Both the position numbers and the translations under genes were made by a program. This document shows positions 33,736 to 44,323 of a stretch of 64,000 bases of DNA, in pieces. Location: positions 62,001 through 126,000 of the forward strand of contig WHUZ01000022.1 of assembly GCA_015179045.1 (NCBI GenBank), read 5' to 3'. Under the pieces are notes generated by a model. The model made no database searches. It saw nothing but the letters and a program-made list of their open reading frames with translations, and was not told the DNA's origin. This DNA comes from Kalaharituber pfeilii. Taxonomy: Eukaryota; Ascomycota; Pezizomycetes; Pezizales; Pezizaceae. The stretch's first letter is position 1. Each line of letters starts with the position of its first letter.

Positions 33736-35234
33736 CAGGGACAACAACCACAATAGGACGAGCATTTGGAAGCGACTCCACAACCAAAACGTCCCCCTCA
33801 GCGAAACCCACATAGATCGAGAGCCCTCAGCGCGCTAAGTCTTTTGATCTAAGTCTTTTTCCAAAATACCCGACTCCACAAGTTTCCCCTCGGGTTGAAA
33901 CTTCGCGGAAATCCTCAGCTTTGCTCTGTTGCCACCCGACCATTAACCAGTGCCAAGACCCAATAGAAGGCCCTGAACCACCACCCACCCACCAATCAAT
34001 GCCGAAGGGTAAGAAGAAGCAGAGGACCGCCTCCCCCCCGCCGCCCCCTCACCCGCGGTAGAGGACCATCCTCCTCCTCTTCCTCAAGGCTGGAGCACGA
34101 CCCAGATACCAGAGTGGGAGACCCTGACCTAGATGCTGAGAAGGCGGGCACCTCATGGAGCTCGGTGATCGCCTCACCTTGGAAATACAGAGCCGAAAGA
34201 GAACATCCAACGGAAGGGTCATTCTTAACTATAAAATTCGACAAGGACAAGGTGATGCTGGTAACGGGAAGAGGGCCAGACGACCCCCTCCCACGCTGGC
34301 TTGCTGCTCCACCCCCCCCCCGTGCACTCGCCGCCCCCCCATCCCCCGAGACCCTGGGGCTCAGCCCCATCACATATCTAGAGACGACATCAACCGCTAC
34401 CGCGCCATCACACACCCCCGAAGCCGTAGGCCCCAAAGCCCTAGGCTTCAGCTCCACCACCACCGTGCACTCGGAGGAGCCTTCCTTGGTCACGGACCCC
34501 ACCCCCGGGACCGTGAAGGTACACGAAAACGCACCAGGACCTGCTTCCAAAAAGCGAAAAGGCAAGGCAGCATCACCCCAAGACAGGTATGCCTTCAAGC
34601 GACAATTAGACAACAAGGAGGCAGAGAAAATTGCGACGTCTAGCGTCATCAAGGAGACACTGACAGCTAGCGCCGCCACAACACCGACAGCCTCTCCACC
34701 CAACCCCCTCCAAACCAAGAGACAAAATAGGACCACCCCCCACCCCGACACCCCTCGCAGGGAAAAATCCCACACCCACCCTCAACCCGACACTCAGCCC
34801 CCATGCTGCCACCACCAAAACAAGACATAGCATCGTAATACATGGTATTGCCCTCAGGAAAAACCTGGGGAACGTCAGGAAGTGGTTGGGAGACGCAAAC
34901 AAAGAGTTGAGAAAGACAGTGGGAATTCGGTGGTTGAGGAAGAAGGAAGCTCTCATCGAAGAGGGGTAACTGACCAGCTCAGTTGTGGTGTACCTAGAAG
35001 AACAAGTTGAGCTGGAAAAAGTGAGGCTAGGGGGAAAATGGTTGAAGTCTAGCAGGTATGAATGGGACCGGGGCTGCAGATAGATGGATACTATTTCCCA
35101 TATCCATATCATAGAACTTACATGGGCAGCACCTTGACATAGTTATATTTGTGGCTTTTCTTCCCTTTTCATATGTACTTAATCTTGCCATAGCCCACAG
35201 GGCGGCATGCGAGTAATGATATAGAAAAAAAATC
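33736..35234 (+). mobile_element. HAL1-like ORF1-only element, near full length (1.5 kb)
   Basis: TSD cccagcagtc (33726-33735 and 35235-35244). The leader matches 6170-6265 (cgactccacaaccaaaacg; acccacatagatcgagag). ORF1 remnant 33999-35081, then a 3' UTR of about 110 bp and LINE-A tail at 35190-35234. The left end coincides in position with the 6154 copy, so about 1.4-1.5 kb is probably the full length of this family. Confidence 0.88.
33999..35081 (+). pseudogene. ORF1 of the HAL1-like element, copy 2
   Basis: Start MPKGKKKQRTASPPPPPHPR at 33999, early stop/frameshift, then the best-preserved stretch: DLDAEKAGTSWSSVIASPW, GSFLTIKFDKDKVMLVTGRG, Pro/Thr-rich linker, KKRKGKAASPQDRYAFKRQL and NKEAEKIATSS. 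After a frameshift near 34830 comes IVIHGIALRKNLGNVRKWL, VGIRWLRKKEALIEEG, an in-frame stop (34966), TSSVVVYLEEQVELEKVRL and a final stop at 35081. The same C-terminal domain as in four other copies, always ending here and always followed by the tail. Confidence 0.75.
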
Positions 35235-35869
35235 CCCAGCAGTCAATGGAAATTGTCCTGAATAGCGTTTATCATTGGAGCATTTTGCAATCCTCTCCGA
35301 ACAGCTTTGTAGAACGTGTGCAGGTAATAGTTTACGACTTGTTTTCATTGCATGAAGCATTACCGTGTGGCTCACTGTGGTGACTGCGATACTAATGGAA
35401 AGAATAAGGCTAATCGTGCCCCGGCGTGGCACTTGTCAGTATGGGTATATGATAATGTGTATATGTTGAGGAAGAGAATTTATATTTGAGAAGCGAGATG
35501 AGGACGTATAGTTTTGGTTGGAAGGTAAAAGTGGTCTATAAATTGTATGCAGATAGGATTGTATCAGCACATCAGACAGAGAAGGAGCACATACGCAGAA
35601 ATAGCTCAGACAGATCAGACATCGCAGACAAGACTACAGGCCACATATATGATATCTTTCTTGACACTTGACTATTGAGACCGCCTTGAGGACTCGTTCT
35701 GCCAGCTCTAGATACCGGTATTCTACGCACGACAGTGGATGCTGTTGAGCCTTCATCACGTCCCAACTGAGTGGTCCAGTTCAGCTGCAACCGAGCTACC
35801 ATATATGATGTTTGTCACAAGAATGCGGGAGCGGCGGAAGGTGTCTCGCTCTGTCATGGCACTTGCCTG

Positions 35870-36095
35870 ATTGGGGTGCTGGCAGCATTAATCTATTGGT
35901 TTTCATGATATGGTGACCAGTTTTGTAATGGACATAGACGGTGGTGCTAGAGGACACGTTGACCGGCATCGGAGGATTTGAGATGCGTAGAGTGTATAAG
36001 GACGAGGTAGGACGAGGACCGGCGATGGCCACTGCGGGATGGAGTCTCGCGCGAGGGCAGGACGTGATGCTGGTGATGAGCATTGTATTTCAGCA
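35870..36095 (-). pseudogene. Duplicated 3' end of the deaminase gene (copy 2)
   Basis: tgatatggtgaccagttttg, atggacatagacggtggtgc and gacgaggaccggcgatggcc align with 40982-41106. Frames are broken. Confidence 0.75.
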
Positions 36096-36175
36096 ATATA
36101 ACTCGAAACGGCTGCAAGTAAAGCACCGAAGGGGCACTCCCATCTTTCCTACTTGACACCGGCACCTCTCCCACA

Positions 36176-36203
36176 CGCTGCTGCTGCTGTTGCTGCTGCT
36201 ACT
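36176..36203. repeat. (CTG)n microsatellite, short form
   Basis: gctgctgctgctgttgctgc. Shorter counterpart of 28233-28270. Confidence 0.8.
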
Positions 36204-36239
36204 GCATGGAAGCATCATCCAAGAAGTTGCAAGCTTATA

Positions 36240-37140
36240 GTGTATGGCAAAGAGTAGATTTCACTCGCCTCTGCAAAGTATCGAGGAACAAGCCGCTGAG
36301 TGGATATTCTCAGGCGGGAGGAGGGAAGGTGGACTGTGGGAGGTGGTAGGGATCTGCGAAGTGGGAGGCGAGGAACAGGAATTACTGCAGTAATAAGCTA
36401 AGACTGTCCAGGATTCTATGTACGGTTGTTGTACGGCCTCCACCGTGGACAGGCGGAATGCGATGCGTCCGGTACGAGAACAATTGATGCAAGCAGATGG
36501 GAGCAGCCCGACTTGCGTCCATATCCTGGCTTAAACGTAGTCAGCTATTGCGATACTATGGCACCGGAAGTTAATAATCAACATGAAATTTACGACACAA
36601 CCAACGCAACGCAAAACCTATCAGCAACCACAATCTGATATGAACTAAGGTAGAAGTATTAAAAATCTATACTATTTGAGACGCTCTATCATTCTATGAT
36701 ATTTTCATGGCAAAATCTTTATTCGTTGTAAAACTGAAAAGGCTCAAAGTTTTTTTACTTTCTTAGGAAACGTAGAAAGTGTTACATGCCAAACCCCATA
36801 CAAATGGATTAGTCATCACAGGGTTCTCCGACTCTTATACTAGTATACATCATTTTTGAAGGCCTCTGTACCATATTGATGACCATCCTCATATGCCTGG
36901 ATAATACGAAGCAGTTCTCAAGAGCATACTTCTACGCCCCAATATAGTTCTATGCAATTCATTTCACAATGAAATCGAGGATAAAATAAAACAATATGTA
37001 ATGTGACCGTGTAAAGCGGCTGAAAGCGCGATTGCTCACCAGCAAAATACAAATATGGTGCTGCTTACTAATGCTGGCCAGCAATGTTTACAACATGTCG
37101 GTTATTAACTTCTGGCCAGTTGAGAAAGCATGTGATAGTC
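36240..37140. other. Duplicated intergenic sequence plus unique AT-rich insert
   Basis: 36240-36520 matches 28310-28590. 36550-37120 has no counterpart in copy 1, where the flanking blocks abut (28600), and holds no gene I recognise. Confidence 0.5.
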
Positions 37141-37364
37141 TAGAGAAAGCAGGGTTCATGTAACACGTAATGTAGTCGGGCGTGCCAGAAAGTCTGGCGA
37201 ATTATGCAGCGCCAAGGCACTCACGTGCGGTACCCCGGTTATGTACCCAGTTGCTATGGAGCTCGAAAACATGACGGCCAAAGTCTGGCGAATGTTTTGT
37301 ATGAGAAACCATACAGTTTTTTCGCCAAATACGAACATGCAACCACCGCAACCACACAACCATT

Positions 37365-37640
37365 GTAAGATAGACAGATAGTATCCACTGCTGCCTTTCG
37401 TGAACCGGAGCGGTGAGAACTTGCGGGACGAATGTACGACAAAATGCGAGCGCGAGTGCGAAAGCGTGGGTGCGAAAAGAAGAGAAGAGAAGGTTGTTTT
37501 TTTGTTATGTGCTACAGTACAGAAAGTATATATATGATATCGCCTCACCTGCTGCTCTTATCTCCACGTGCTTCCATGCCAAGCTTACTTTACCCATCAC
37601 CATACCATCAACTCTCACATCTGAAATTCTGTAGTCTACC
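37365..37640 (+). repeat. Dispersed repeat R4, copy 3
   Basis: Counterpart of 28845-29130 within duplication copy 2, with the same gcgagtgcgaaagcgtgggt and aagcttactttaccc blocks. Confidence 0.7.
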
Positions 37641-38802
37641 TGGAAAGAAACAAAAACTGAGCACCAGAGTCTACTCAAAACACTCTTGCAATTGTAAGAT
37701 GTCAATATACACTGTATCATATATATTACCAGAGATAGGAAACTAATAAAGCGTTGCCTCAAGCTGGGACGGTGGAAGTGGTCTACTGGATTAAACTAGT
37801 AGGAAACTATAGCTGTCAAGCTGGAAATATAATTGAAGGGCTACTGAGTTGATGAAGAGTGGTTATCTCGTTGTACGGTCCATTGTTTATTTATTTGTTT
37901 ATTGTAGCACCCCTGCTTAACTTGTGTCTACTCGACGTGTACTAATTTTCAGCCTACCACAAGTGCAGTTCTCTGTACGAATCGAGGTACCTTCGCAGCG
38001 TGCACGTGAGTACCTTGGCGCTGCAGCACCCCCGCAAGGTAGTCCAGTGCATCTGAGAAGAGGTCGACCTCATAAAAACAATTTGCAGAATTTGGGAGTT
38101 CAAAAAGATGAAGTTCAAAAAGATGGAACCAAATTAGATTTAAAGCGCGCGCGGAAATACAGTTCCGACATAACTCGTAACGAACTCGAACAGTATGCAG
38201 GCAACTCACATAGCTGAAGACACGACATTATTTTGTATGTATGTAAATACAGTATGGAATCAAAAACGCCAGCTTAAACCCTACTGCCCTGCATGTGTGT
38301 ATCTTTGATGCGGCCGGGTCTGCAGTTAGCAAGGGATTCCCCACACTGGATGCGGGGCATAGGAAATTTATGCCTCTATACTGTATATAGTTTACTCTAA
38401 GTGGGGAGCAAGATACCCTCAGAATGCTCACCTATCAGCTTAACACCACAATATGCAATTATAAATCAATCTCGGCCCCATCAGCTGAATTGAAGGACAC
38501 AAGTCAATAAATGGCAAATAGAGTCCTTGAAAATCGAGTGGATTGTCGGGCAAAGGGCTGTTGAAGTTGTAATACAGGATGTGCGCGTTGGAATGAATTG
38601 TGAATATATGCACCGCTTGCGCTACTTGAGTTGCATCAAGAACTTCAAGTACGTATCTAGTACAGTAATTCACGTGATGAGGGGCTGCACGCAATAATTC
38701 AGCAAAGGAACCGGACTATTATAGACATACTCTAGGATAGTACAAGTGCAATCTTGGGAACCAGTAGTGTATATGCCAACATTGTTCTCTAGATATAGAA
38801 CT

Positions 38803-39534
38803 GCTAGAGGACCTGAATCACATTGACCCCCGGGATATTCAGGGTTCAAAATTTACCTCTCAAAAAATTCAGCCATATATATATCTGCTAAATGCAGGGG
38901 TTGTCACTTCATCGGCTAACAGGATAGCTAGAGGACCTGAATGACATTGACTCTAGATATTCAGGGTTGAAAATTTACCTCCCAAAAAATTCAGCCATAC
39001 ATATATCTGCTGAACGTAAGGGTTGTCACTTCATCGGCTAACAGGATAGCTAGAGAACCTGAATGCCATTGACTCTAAATATTCAGGGTTCAAAATTTAC
39101 CTCCCAAAAAATTCAGCCATACATATATCTGCTAAATGCAGGGGTTGTCACTTCATCGGCTAACAGGATAGCTAGAGGACCTGAATAACATTGACTCGAG
39201 ATATTCAGGGTTCAAAATTTACCTCCCAAAAAATTTAGCCATACATATATCTGCTGAACGTAGGGATTGTCACTTCATTGGCTAACAGGATAGCTAGAGA
39301 ACTGAATGACATTGACCTCTGGATATTCAGGGTTCCAAATTTACCTCCTAAAAATTCAGCCATACATATATCTGCTGAATGCAAGGGTTGTCACTTCATC
39401 GGCTAACAAGATAGCTAGAGAACGTGAATGACATTGACCTCTGGATATTCAGGGTTCCAAATTTACCTCCCAAAAATTCAGCCATATATATATCTGCTGA
39501 ATGCAGGGGTTGTCACTTCATCGGCTAACAGGAT
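38803..39534. repeat. Minisatellite, six units of about 122 bp
   Basis: Units start at gctagag near 38803, 38927, 39049, 39171, 39293 and 39414. Each contains atattcagggttcaaaattt, acctcccaaaaaattcagcc, atatctgctgaa and ttgtcacttcatcggctaac. Lengths run 121-124 bp and units differ by a few substitutions. No palindromic repeat or variable spacer, so it is not a CRISPR array. Confidence 0.95.
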
Positions 39535-39949
39535 GCCGCCCTGTTCATAGCTTAACATTTTCGTTACGGCTGATGATAGGAGCGATGATTAGTGACATTG
39601 CATCACTACGCAACTGTTGCGAAGGCATGCAGTATGGTACTAGGGCAGCTAGCGTGTTCCAGTGAACTTGGTTGGTTATAGGTTTTGGATCACGTTTGAT
39701 TCGGAGAACATCGTTCTCTCATCGACTTTGGTCTTGCGTAGATCCTTGTTGCATGCGAATCAAATAACTTGCTGGCAGTTATGCGTCCAATGATAATCTG
39801 TAACTTTCAGGGCTCACGAATACCACACTTGCACCAGGTGTGCCAACCCTGCGATTCGGCTTGTATTCGAAAAGTTAATTCATGTGCAGTGCATTTAGTG
39901 AGAATCTGGTGTGGATTGCGAGAGCTTGTTAACTTTATAATCTTCAGGC

Positions 39950-40529
39950 ATCGAGATATTCTTTTCTTCACAAAATTCTTCTTTATTACCTAGTGCATCC
40001 GAAATATTCATAAACAATCAAGCAAGTGAACCAAAAACCATTAAATTCAGAAAAAATGCGCAAAGACAGGTCTCTCCCCGTTGGACGCCAGAGGCACATG
40101 ACCACCACCACCAGATCACCTTGCAAAACCTATGGACGCAAAGACACACAAGGAAAAGCCTCCAACAGAGAGCAGGAAGAAACCACAAAGTCAAATCCAA
40201 AAAATAAAAAACCACATGAGCTCAGAAAAGGAACAAAAACAAAAAGATCAGCCAAACCTGAGCAAAAATGCAAAACTCCCACCTCCGCTCAGGGCTCACC
40301 AACCTGCAAACTCCGCAATGCGTGTTATCGTACCTCCATAACCAACAAAGGCAACAGTCTGAAACTACATGAACATGCGAGAAAAGAGCAAGGAAATAAT
40401 AAAGCAGTCGAGCGTATGCAAACATTCCTCCATTGCCTTTACATATTTTTTCTCTGACCAAAACCCATACAGACATCCCCAACTGGCGTCCCAACTCAAC
40501 CAATCCAAGTCACTGCAAATCTGGAAACA
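39950..40529. repeat. Third copy of the duplicated block
   Basis: Matches 32700-33290 closely and 26040-26535 more loosely. Both strands stay open (40026-40457 plus; 40222-40503 minus), but the three copies do not conserve a frame, so I do not call a gene. Confidence 0.75.
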
Positions 40530-40913
40530 TTACTTCCGTCCCTTGCTCCCCTTCCTCCCTCCTACTGCCGCTGCCGCCCTCTGCTGCAACTCCCTCAACG
40601 ATGTCACCGCCTTCATCCTCGTCTCTCGCATTTGTGCCCCTACCCCCGGCCCAAACTGTCCCCCCATGGCCGACGCCGGTCTGGCCAGCGCCCGCGGCAC
40701 AAACTCTTCAGATGCTGACTCGAGCACGCCTGTCTTTGCCCTCTTGATGCGCTTGGTGAACCATCCTCCAGAAGAGCTACCAGGGGATACGGACTTGCCA
40801 CCGTGATCGTCGACAGCGGTGCGAGGGGTGCCGGAGGCACTCTCGCTCTCGGTATTGGCAGGTGCCTTATTTGAGGTGCTGGCAACGTCGATGGGCTGCG
40901 AGGTTGAGCTCAA
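40530..40913 (-). CDS. Downstream ORF beside the deaminase gene (127 codons), possibly its terminal exon
   Basis: SSTSQPIDVASTSNKAP ... GGWFTKRIKRAKTGVLESAS ... MRETRMKAVTSLRELQQRAA ... stop at 40530. The frame stays open upstream towards about 41120, in a different frame from the deaminase ORF, so a spliced 3' exon is conceivable (cctcgcag at about 40904-40911 could be an acceptor), but I see no good donor. There is no ATG at the left end of the open frame. Its C-terminal part is duplicated at 26855-27080 and 33300-33620. Confidence 0.35.
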   Translation of the reverse strand: MSSTSQPIDVASTSNKAPANTESESASGTPRTAVDDHGGKSVSPGSSSGGWFTKRIKRAKTGVLESASEEFVPRALARPASAMGGQFGPGVGAQMRETRMKAVTSLRELQQRAAAAVGGRKGSKGRK

Positions 40914-41032
40914 GAGCGGGAGGGTAAGTGAGCTTGCGGAGTTCGCTAGAGCTCCGGAAGAGTCCTCATCGTCATCCTCACGATATGGCGACCAGTTTGC
41001 GTTCGACGTGGTAATGGACGTGGACGGTAGTG

Positions 41033-44000
41033 CTACAGGACACGTTGACGAGCGTCGGAGGCGCGTAGGATGGAAGAGGTCGAGCGAGGACGAGGACCGG
41101 CGATGACCGCGGGAGGACGCTTCGGGGGGTGGGGCGGCGCGGTGCTTGTGACGAGCGTCGTGCTGACGGCGGTGTGGCTGGAGGCGGGCGAAGTGCCGAG
41201 GGCGGCTTCGGAGGACGTGGCGTTCGCGGCTTTCCCACCTGATTCCGGCACCTCGCCTCCCTCACCTTCCCCCTTCGGCTGGCCACCCCCCACCACCGCA
41301 TCCGCCGCCCGCTTCGCCGCCCTCTCTGCCTCCTCCCTCCTGGCCTCTTCCTGCTCCAATATCCTCGCAGTCTCCACTGCCGAGCTCTTCGACATCACTT
41401 CCGCCAACGACGCAAAATCCAAACTCATCAAATCCCTCTCTGCAGCTGACAACCGCCGCCTCAGCTTCCTCTCCACCACCTTCGCCTCTTTCTCCTCTTT
41501 CTCCTCCGCCTCCACCCCCTCCTTTGCATCACCCGCTACCTCCTCCCCCTCCGCCTGCTCAGCGTCTTCCTCTTCCACCCCAGCTCCGACTTGATTCTCC
41601 TTCCTCGACTCAGATAACCGCACAAGCACCTGGTCAATGCTCACCAGGACCAGCTCGTCCTCATGCTCCGCCTCCGGTATCGGCGTCAGCAGCCGGAAAT
41701 CCAGCTCTGCGGCATCTTCAGAATCTGGTATGAAGGTCTCTGAGTATAGTTCTTCCTTGTTTTCATGAAGCTCACCGTTTTCCGCAGGTGGGGCCATCAT
41801 CTCCGGGTAGGTATAGGAGGCGAGAGCCCCGGCAATTGAGCCCGATGCCATGAGCACCGTGAGCGGGAATGGGTCAATATCAAGCAGTGTTGGTGGTGGT
41901 GGGGAAGCCGGACAACGAGGCGGTGGGGATAGCGGGCGCATAGGGACTTCATCATCGTCTGCATCACCAGCGTCGCTAGTCGTGAAGGGGACAAACCAAG
42001 TCGGGGTGACATCACTGTCCCCTAAGAGATCGATGAGTTTGACCCCGTCCCCTTCGTCGTCGCTTTGCGCTTCTGGCTCCGGCTTCTTTTCTTGATCCTT
42101 TTCTTGCTCCTGCACCTTCTCCTCCGCCGGCATTGCGGTCTCCGGGGTTACCTCGGTTTTACTCTCAACTTTGGGCGCCCTCCTAACTTCGGGTGTCGAA
42201 CTGGAGCCTTCCTGTAAATTATGTGTAGCCAAGGACACTCCTCCCCCCTCCGACCCCATCGACGTCGATGCCGATGCCGAAATTTCCTGTTCCGCTTTCA
42301 CGCTCTTCTCTTTCGCCCACTTCTGCATCCTCTTCGCAGCCAACTGCTTCGCCTTATTCCTGACTCTGACTCGCTCCCTTCCCACCACGTCCTCCTCTCC
42401 ACTGCGATTGACCCACCTCTCTACCTCCAGTTTCAGCTCTCCTTCAATGACCCCAGCAAGATCGTCCAATATCCTATATTCCGAATCCTCTGGCGCAACG
42501 ACGTTCGTTGACACCGACCATGACGGATCAAGGACTCTCTTTACCCCCCCTCCGTTCGCGACACCACCCGGACTGCCAGGCGATGCTTTCTCCGCCTCCG
42601 CTCCACCCAGGATATAATTTTCCCCCTTTCTATCCACGTACAACGAGCACAAATAACACGGCTTCCTACTCAGTCCGACATATCTCGTATTATCCGCACA
42701 CTCGTCCGCAGTCCCGGAAATGGGAACACAATCCGGATGCGATGAGTAAAAATCCACAATGCGGGTTTCGGCATGCACAGAGCACGTGAGATTGCTCCAC
42801 GCGCTGGTGAATTGCTCTTGGGAGATGGTGGGGAGGAGTGCCTGGACGGCTTCGTCGACTGTTGGAACTGCCACCGGCGTTTCTGCCTGCGTTTCTGCCT
42901 CCCCATCTTCGCTCGGTGGTGGGAGGATCTTGCTAACCACCCTTCGAATTTCCTCCTCCCGGGTAGGCCGTTCCAGTCGCCCAATGTTACTCTCTTCCGA
43001 ATCCCCTACGGGAACTGCTTCCACCGTCATGCCCAAGAATACCTCCGGCCACTTTTGGCAGGTATGCAACAGCGCCTTACACGCAAACTTATACCTTCCT
43101 AACTTCCCCAGATGCACACCAATGACCTGGCACCCTAAGCTCCGACACAGGATCTCCAGATGTCCAAATAGCGGCGTCCTCTTAATTTGAAACGCCGCGC
43201 TAACGGCCGCAATAGGAACATCTGATGAGTCCAACGCGGAGTTAAGTTGCGTGCTGAAAGTCCTGAGCCACGATTGCAATTTCTTCAACTCTGGCAACGG
43301 GAGTTGAGCGAGGGTTTTCATTTTCTTTGCGCTATCGGTCGTGTCCAGATGCTGATCTAGGCTCGACTGAACATGGGCAAGCGGATCCCTAATTTCCGAC
43401 AAATGATACCTGACCTTTGCCAAATGCATCCTAATGATCGTAACGTAAACCTGCGTATCCGTGATAGGGTATAGGTTCGCTGCGGGGGGGTTGCGGGACA
43501 CTATTAGGAAATCCAGTCATCAATGTTGATGCACCTTAGATATCTGAAGAAAAATAACTAGGTTTCAAGACATAGAAGGGAGGAGTCATGGAAACCATTC
43601 TTGATTCTTCCTTGATGGGGAATTGTGTGATAGTAGATATGCGGAAGCGGCGTGGCAGTAAGAGGGTATATTGAGGTAGAAATGGGGACATAAGGAAAAC
43701 TTACACCCATCCGCGAACTTTTCCAAATGCTTCACTATATCTCTAACTCCGTCCAGCACTTCAGATCCCACCTCTCCATTCTGCGCTATTCGTATCGTGT
43801 ATCTAATATCCGCACCCTCTCCACTCCCGCCCCCAGCCGTAGCAGATGCAGGGCGATCTATACACACCGCAGCTCCCGCACCAAGGTCCCCACCCTCCCG
43901 TTCCGTCGCACAAATGAACGCCAGAGCATCAATCAGCCTTTTCTTCAGCTTCTCTGACGAATTTGTGTCTTCGCCGCGGTCCCGGGATTGGGACAGGGAG

Positions 44001-44323
44001 TTGGAAGCAACGATTACGTAGGTGCTACCGCTGAACACTTCGACATTGGGTGGTATAGGAGGGGGCAAAGGGTTATAGATGCGGACTGGGTCTAGGAGAT
44101 ATAGGATGAATGCGGCTTCGCGGAGCCGCCGCAGGAGATCATGGGGTGAAGAGGAGAAGGAAATGGATGAGAGGGCGGGTGTTCCTGGAGCAGATTCATC
44201 GGGAGCCATGTCGGAAGAGGTGTCTGCCATCCCAGGACTGTCTCCGATTTCCTCTCGGGGTGATTGCGGGATGGAATCCGTCATCGCCGAATCGGAGTCT
44301 GAATTTATATTTGTAGGTTGCAT
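41033..44323 (-). CDS. OTT_1508-type nucleic-acid/nucleotide deaminase-domain protein, two exons
   Basis: CDS complement(join(41033..43500, 43705..44323)), 1028 aa. Exon 1 starts MQPTNINSDSDS and ends at a gtaagt donor; a 204-bp intron ends in ctaatag, and the join keeps frame (…FADG-L-SRNPP…). The N-terminal third is mostly helical. The deaminase core carries a zinc-binding pair CSVHAE (His449, catalytic Glu451) and PCYLC (Cys488, Cys491), with YVGLSRK just before the second motif, as in the fungal OTT_1508-like deaminase family. The C-terminal half is acidic, low-complexity and coiled-coil prone (EERKLRRRLSAAERDLMSL), ending ASDARQRVL. No signal peptide or TM segment. Substrate unknown. Its 3' end is duplicated as pseudogene pieces at 27.9-28.2 and 35.9-36.1 kb. 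Family assignment is from motifs only. Confidence 0.75.

Larger units (their letters stand above)
32700..38730. repeat. Segmental duplication, copy 2 (split by a HAL1-like insertion)
   Basis: Collinear with 25990-31430. The HAL1-like element 33736-35234 splits it exactly: 33720 (ctttgcaatcccagcagtc) and 35235 (cccagcagtcaatggaaatt) rejoin to match 27203-27230. A micro-B (33349-33415) is also private to this copy. ORFs inside are non-conserved. Confidence 0.85.

Noticed and set aside
38803..39534. Regularly spaced repeats resembling an array such as CRISPR
   Set aside because: Whole 122-bp units repeat without variable spacers, and the genome is eukaryotic; it is a minisatellite.
40026..40457. 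143-codon Lys/Thr-rich ORF, also seen at 26051 and 32881
   Set aside because: The three duplicated copies do not conserve one frame, and the opposite strand is equally open.
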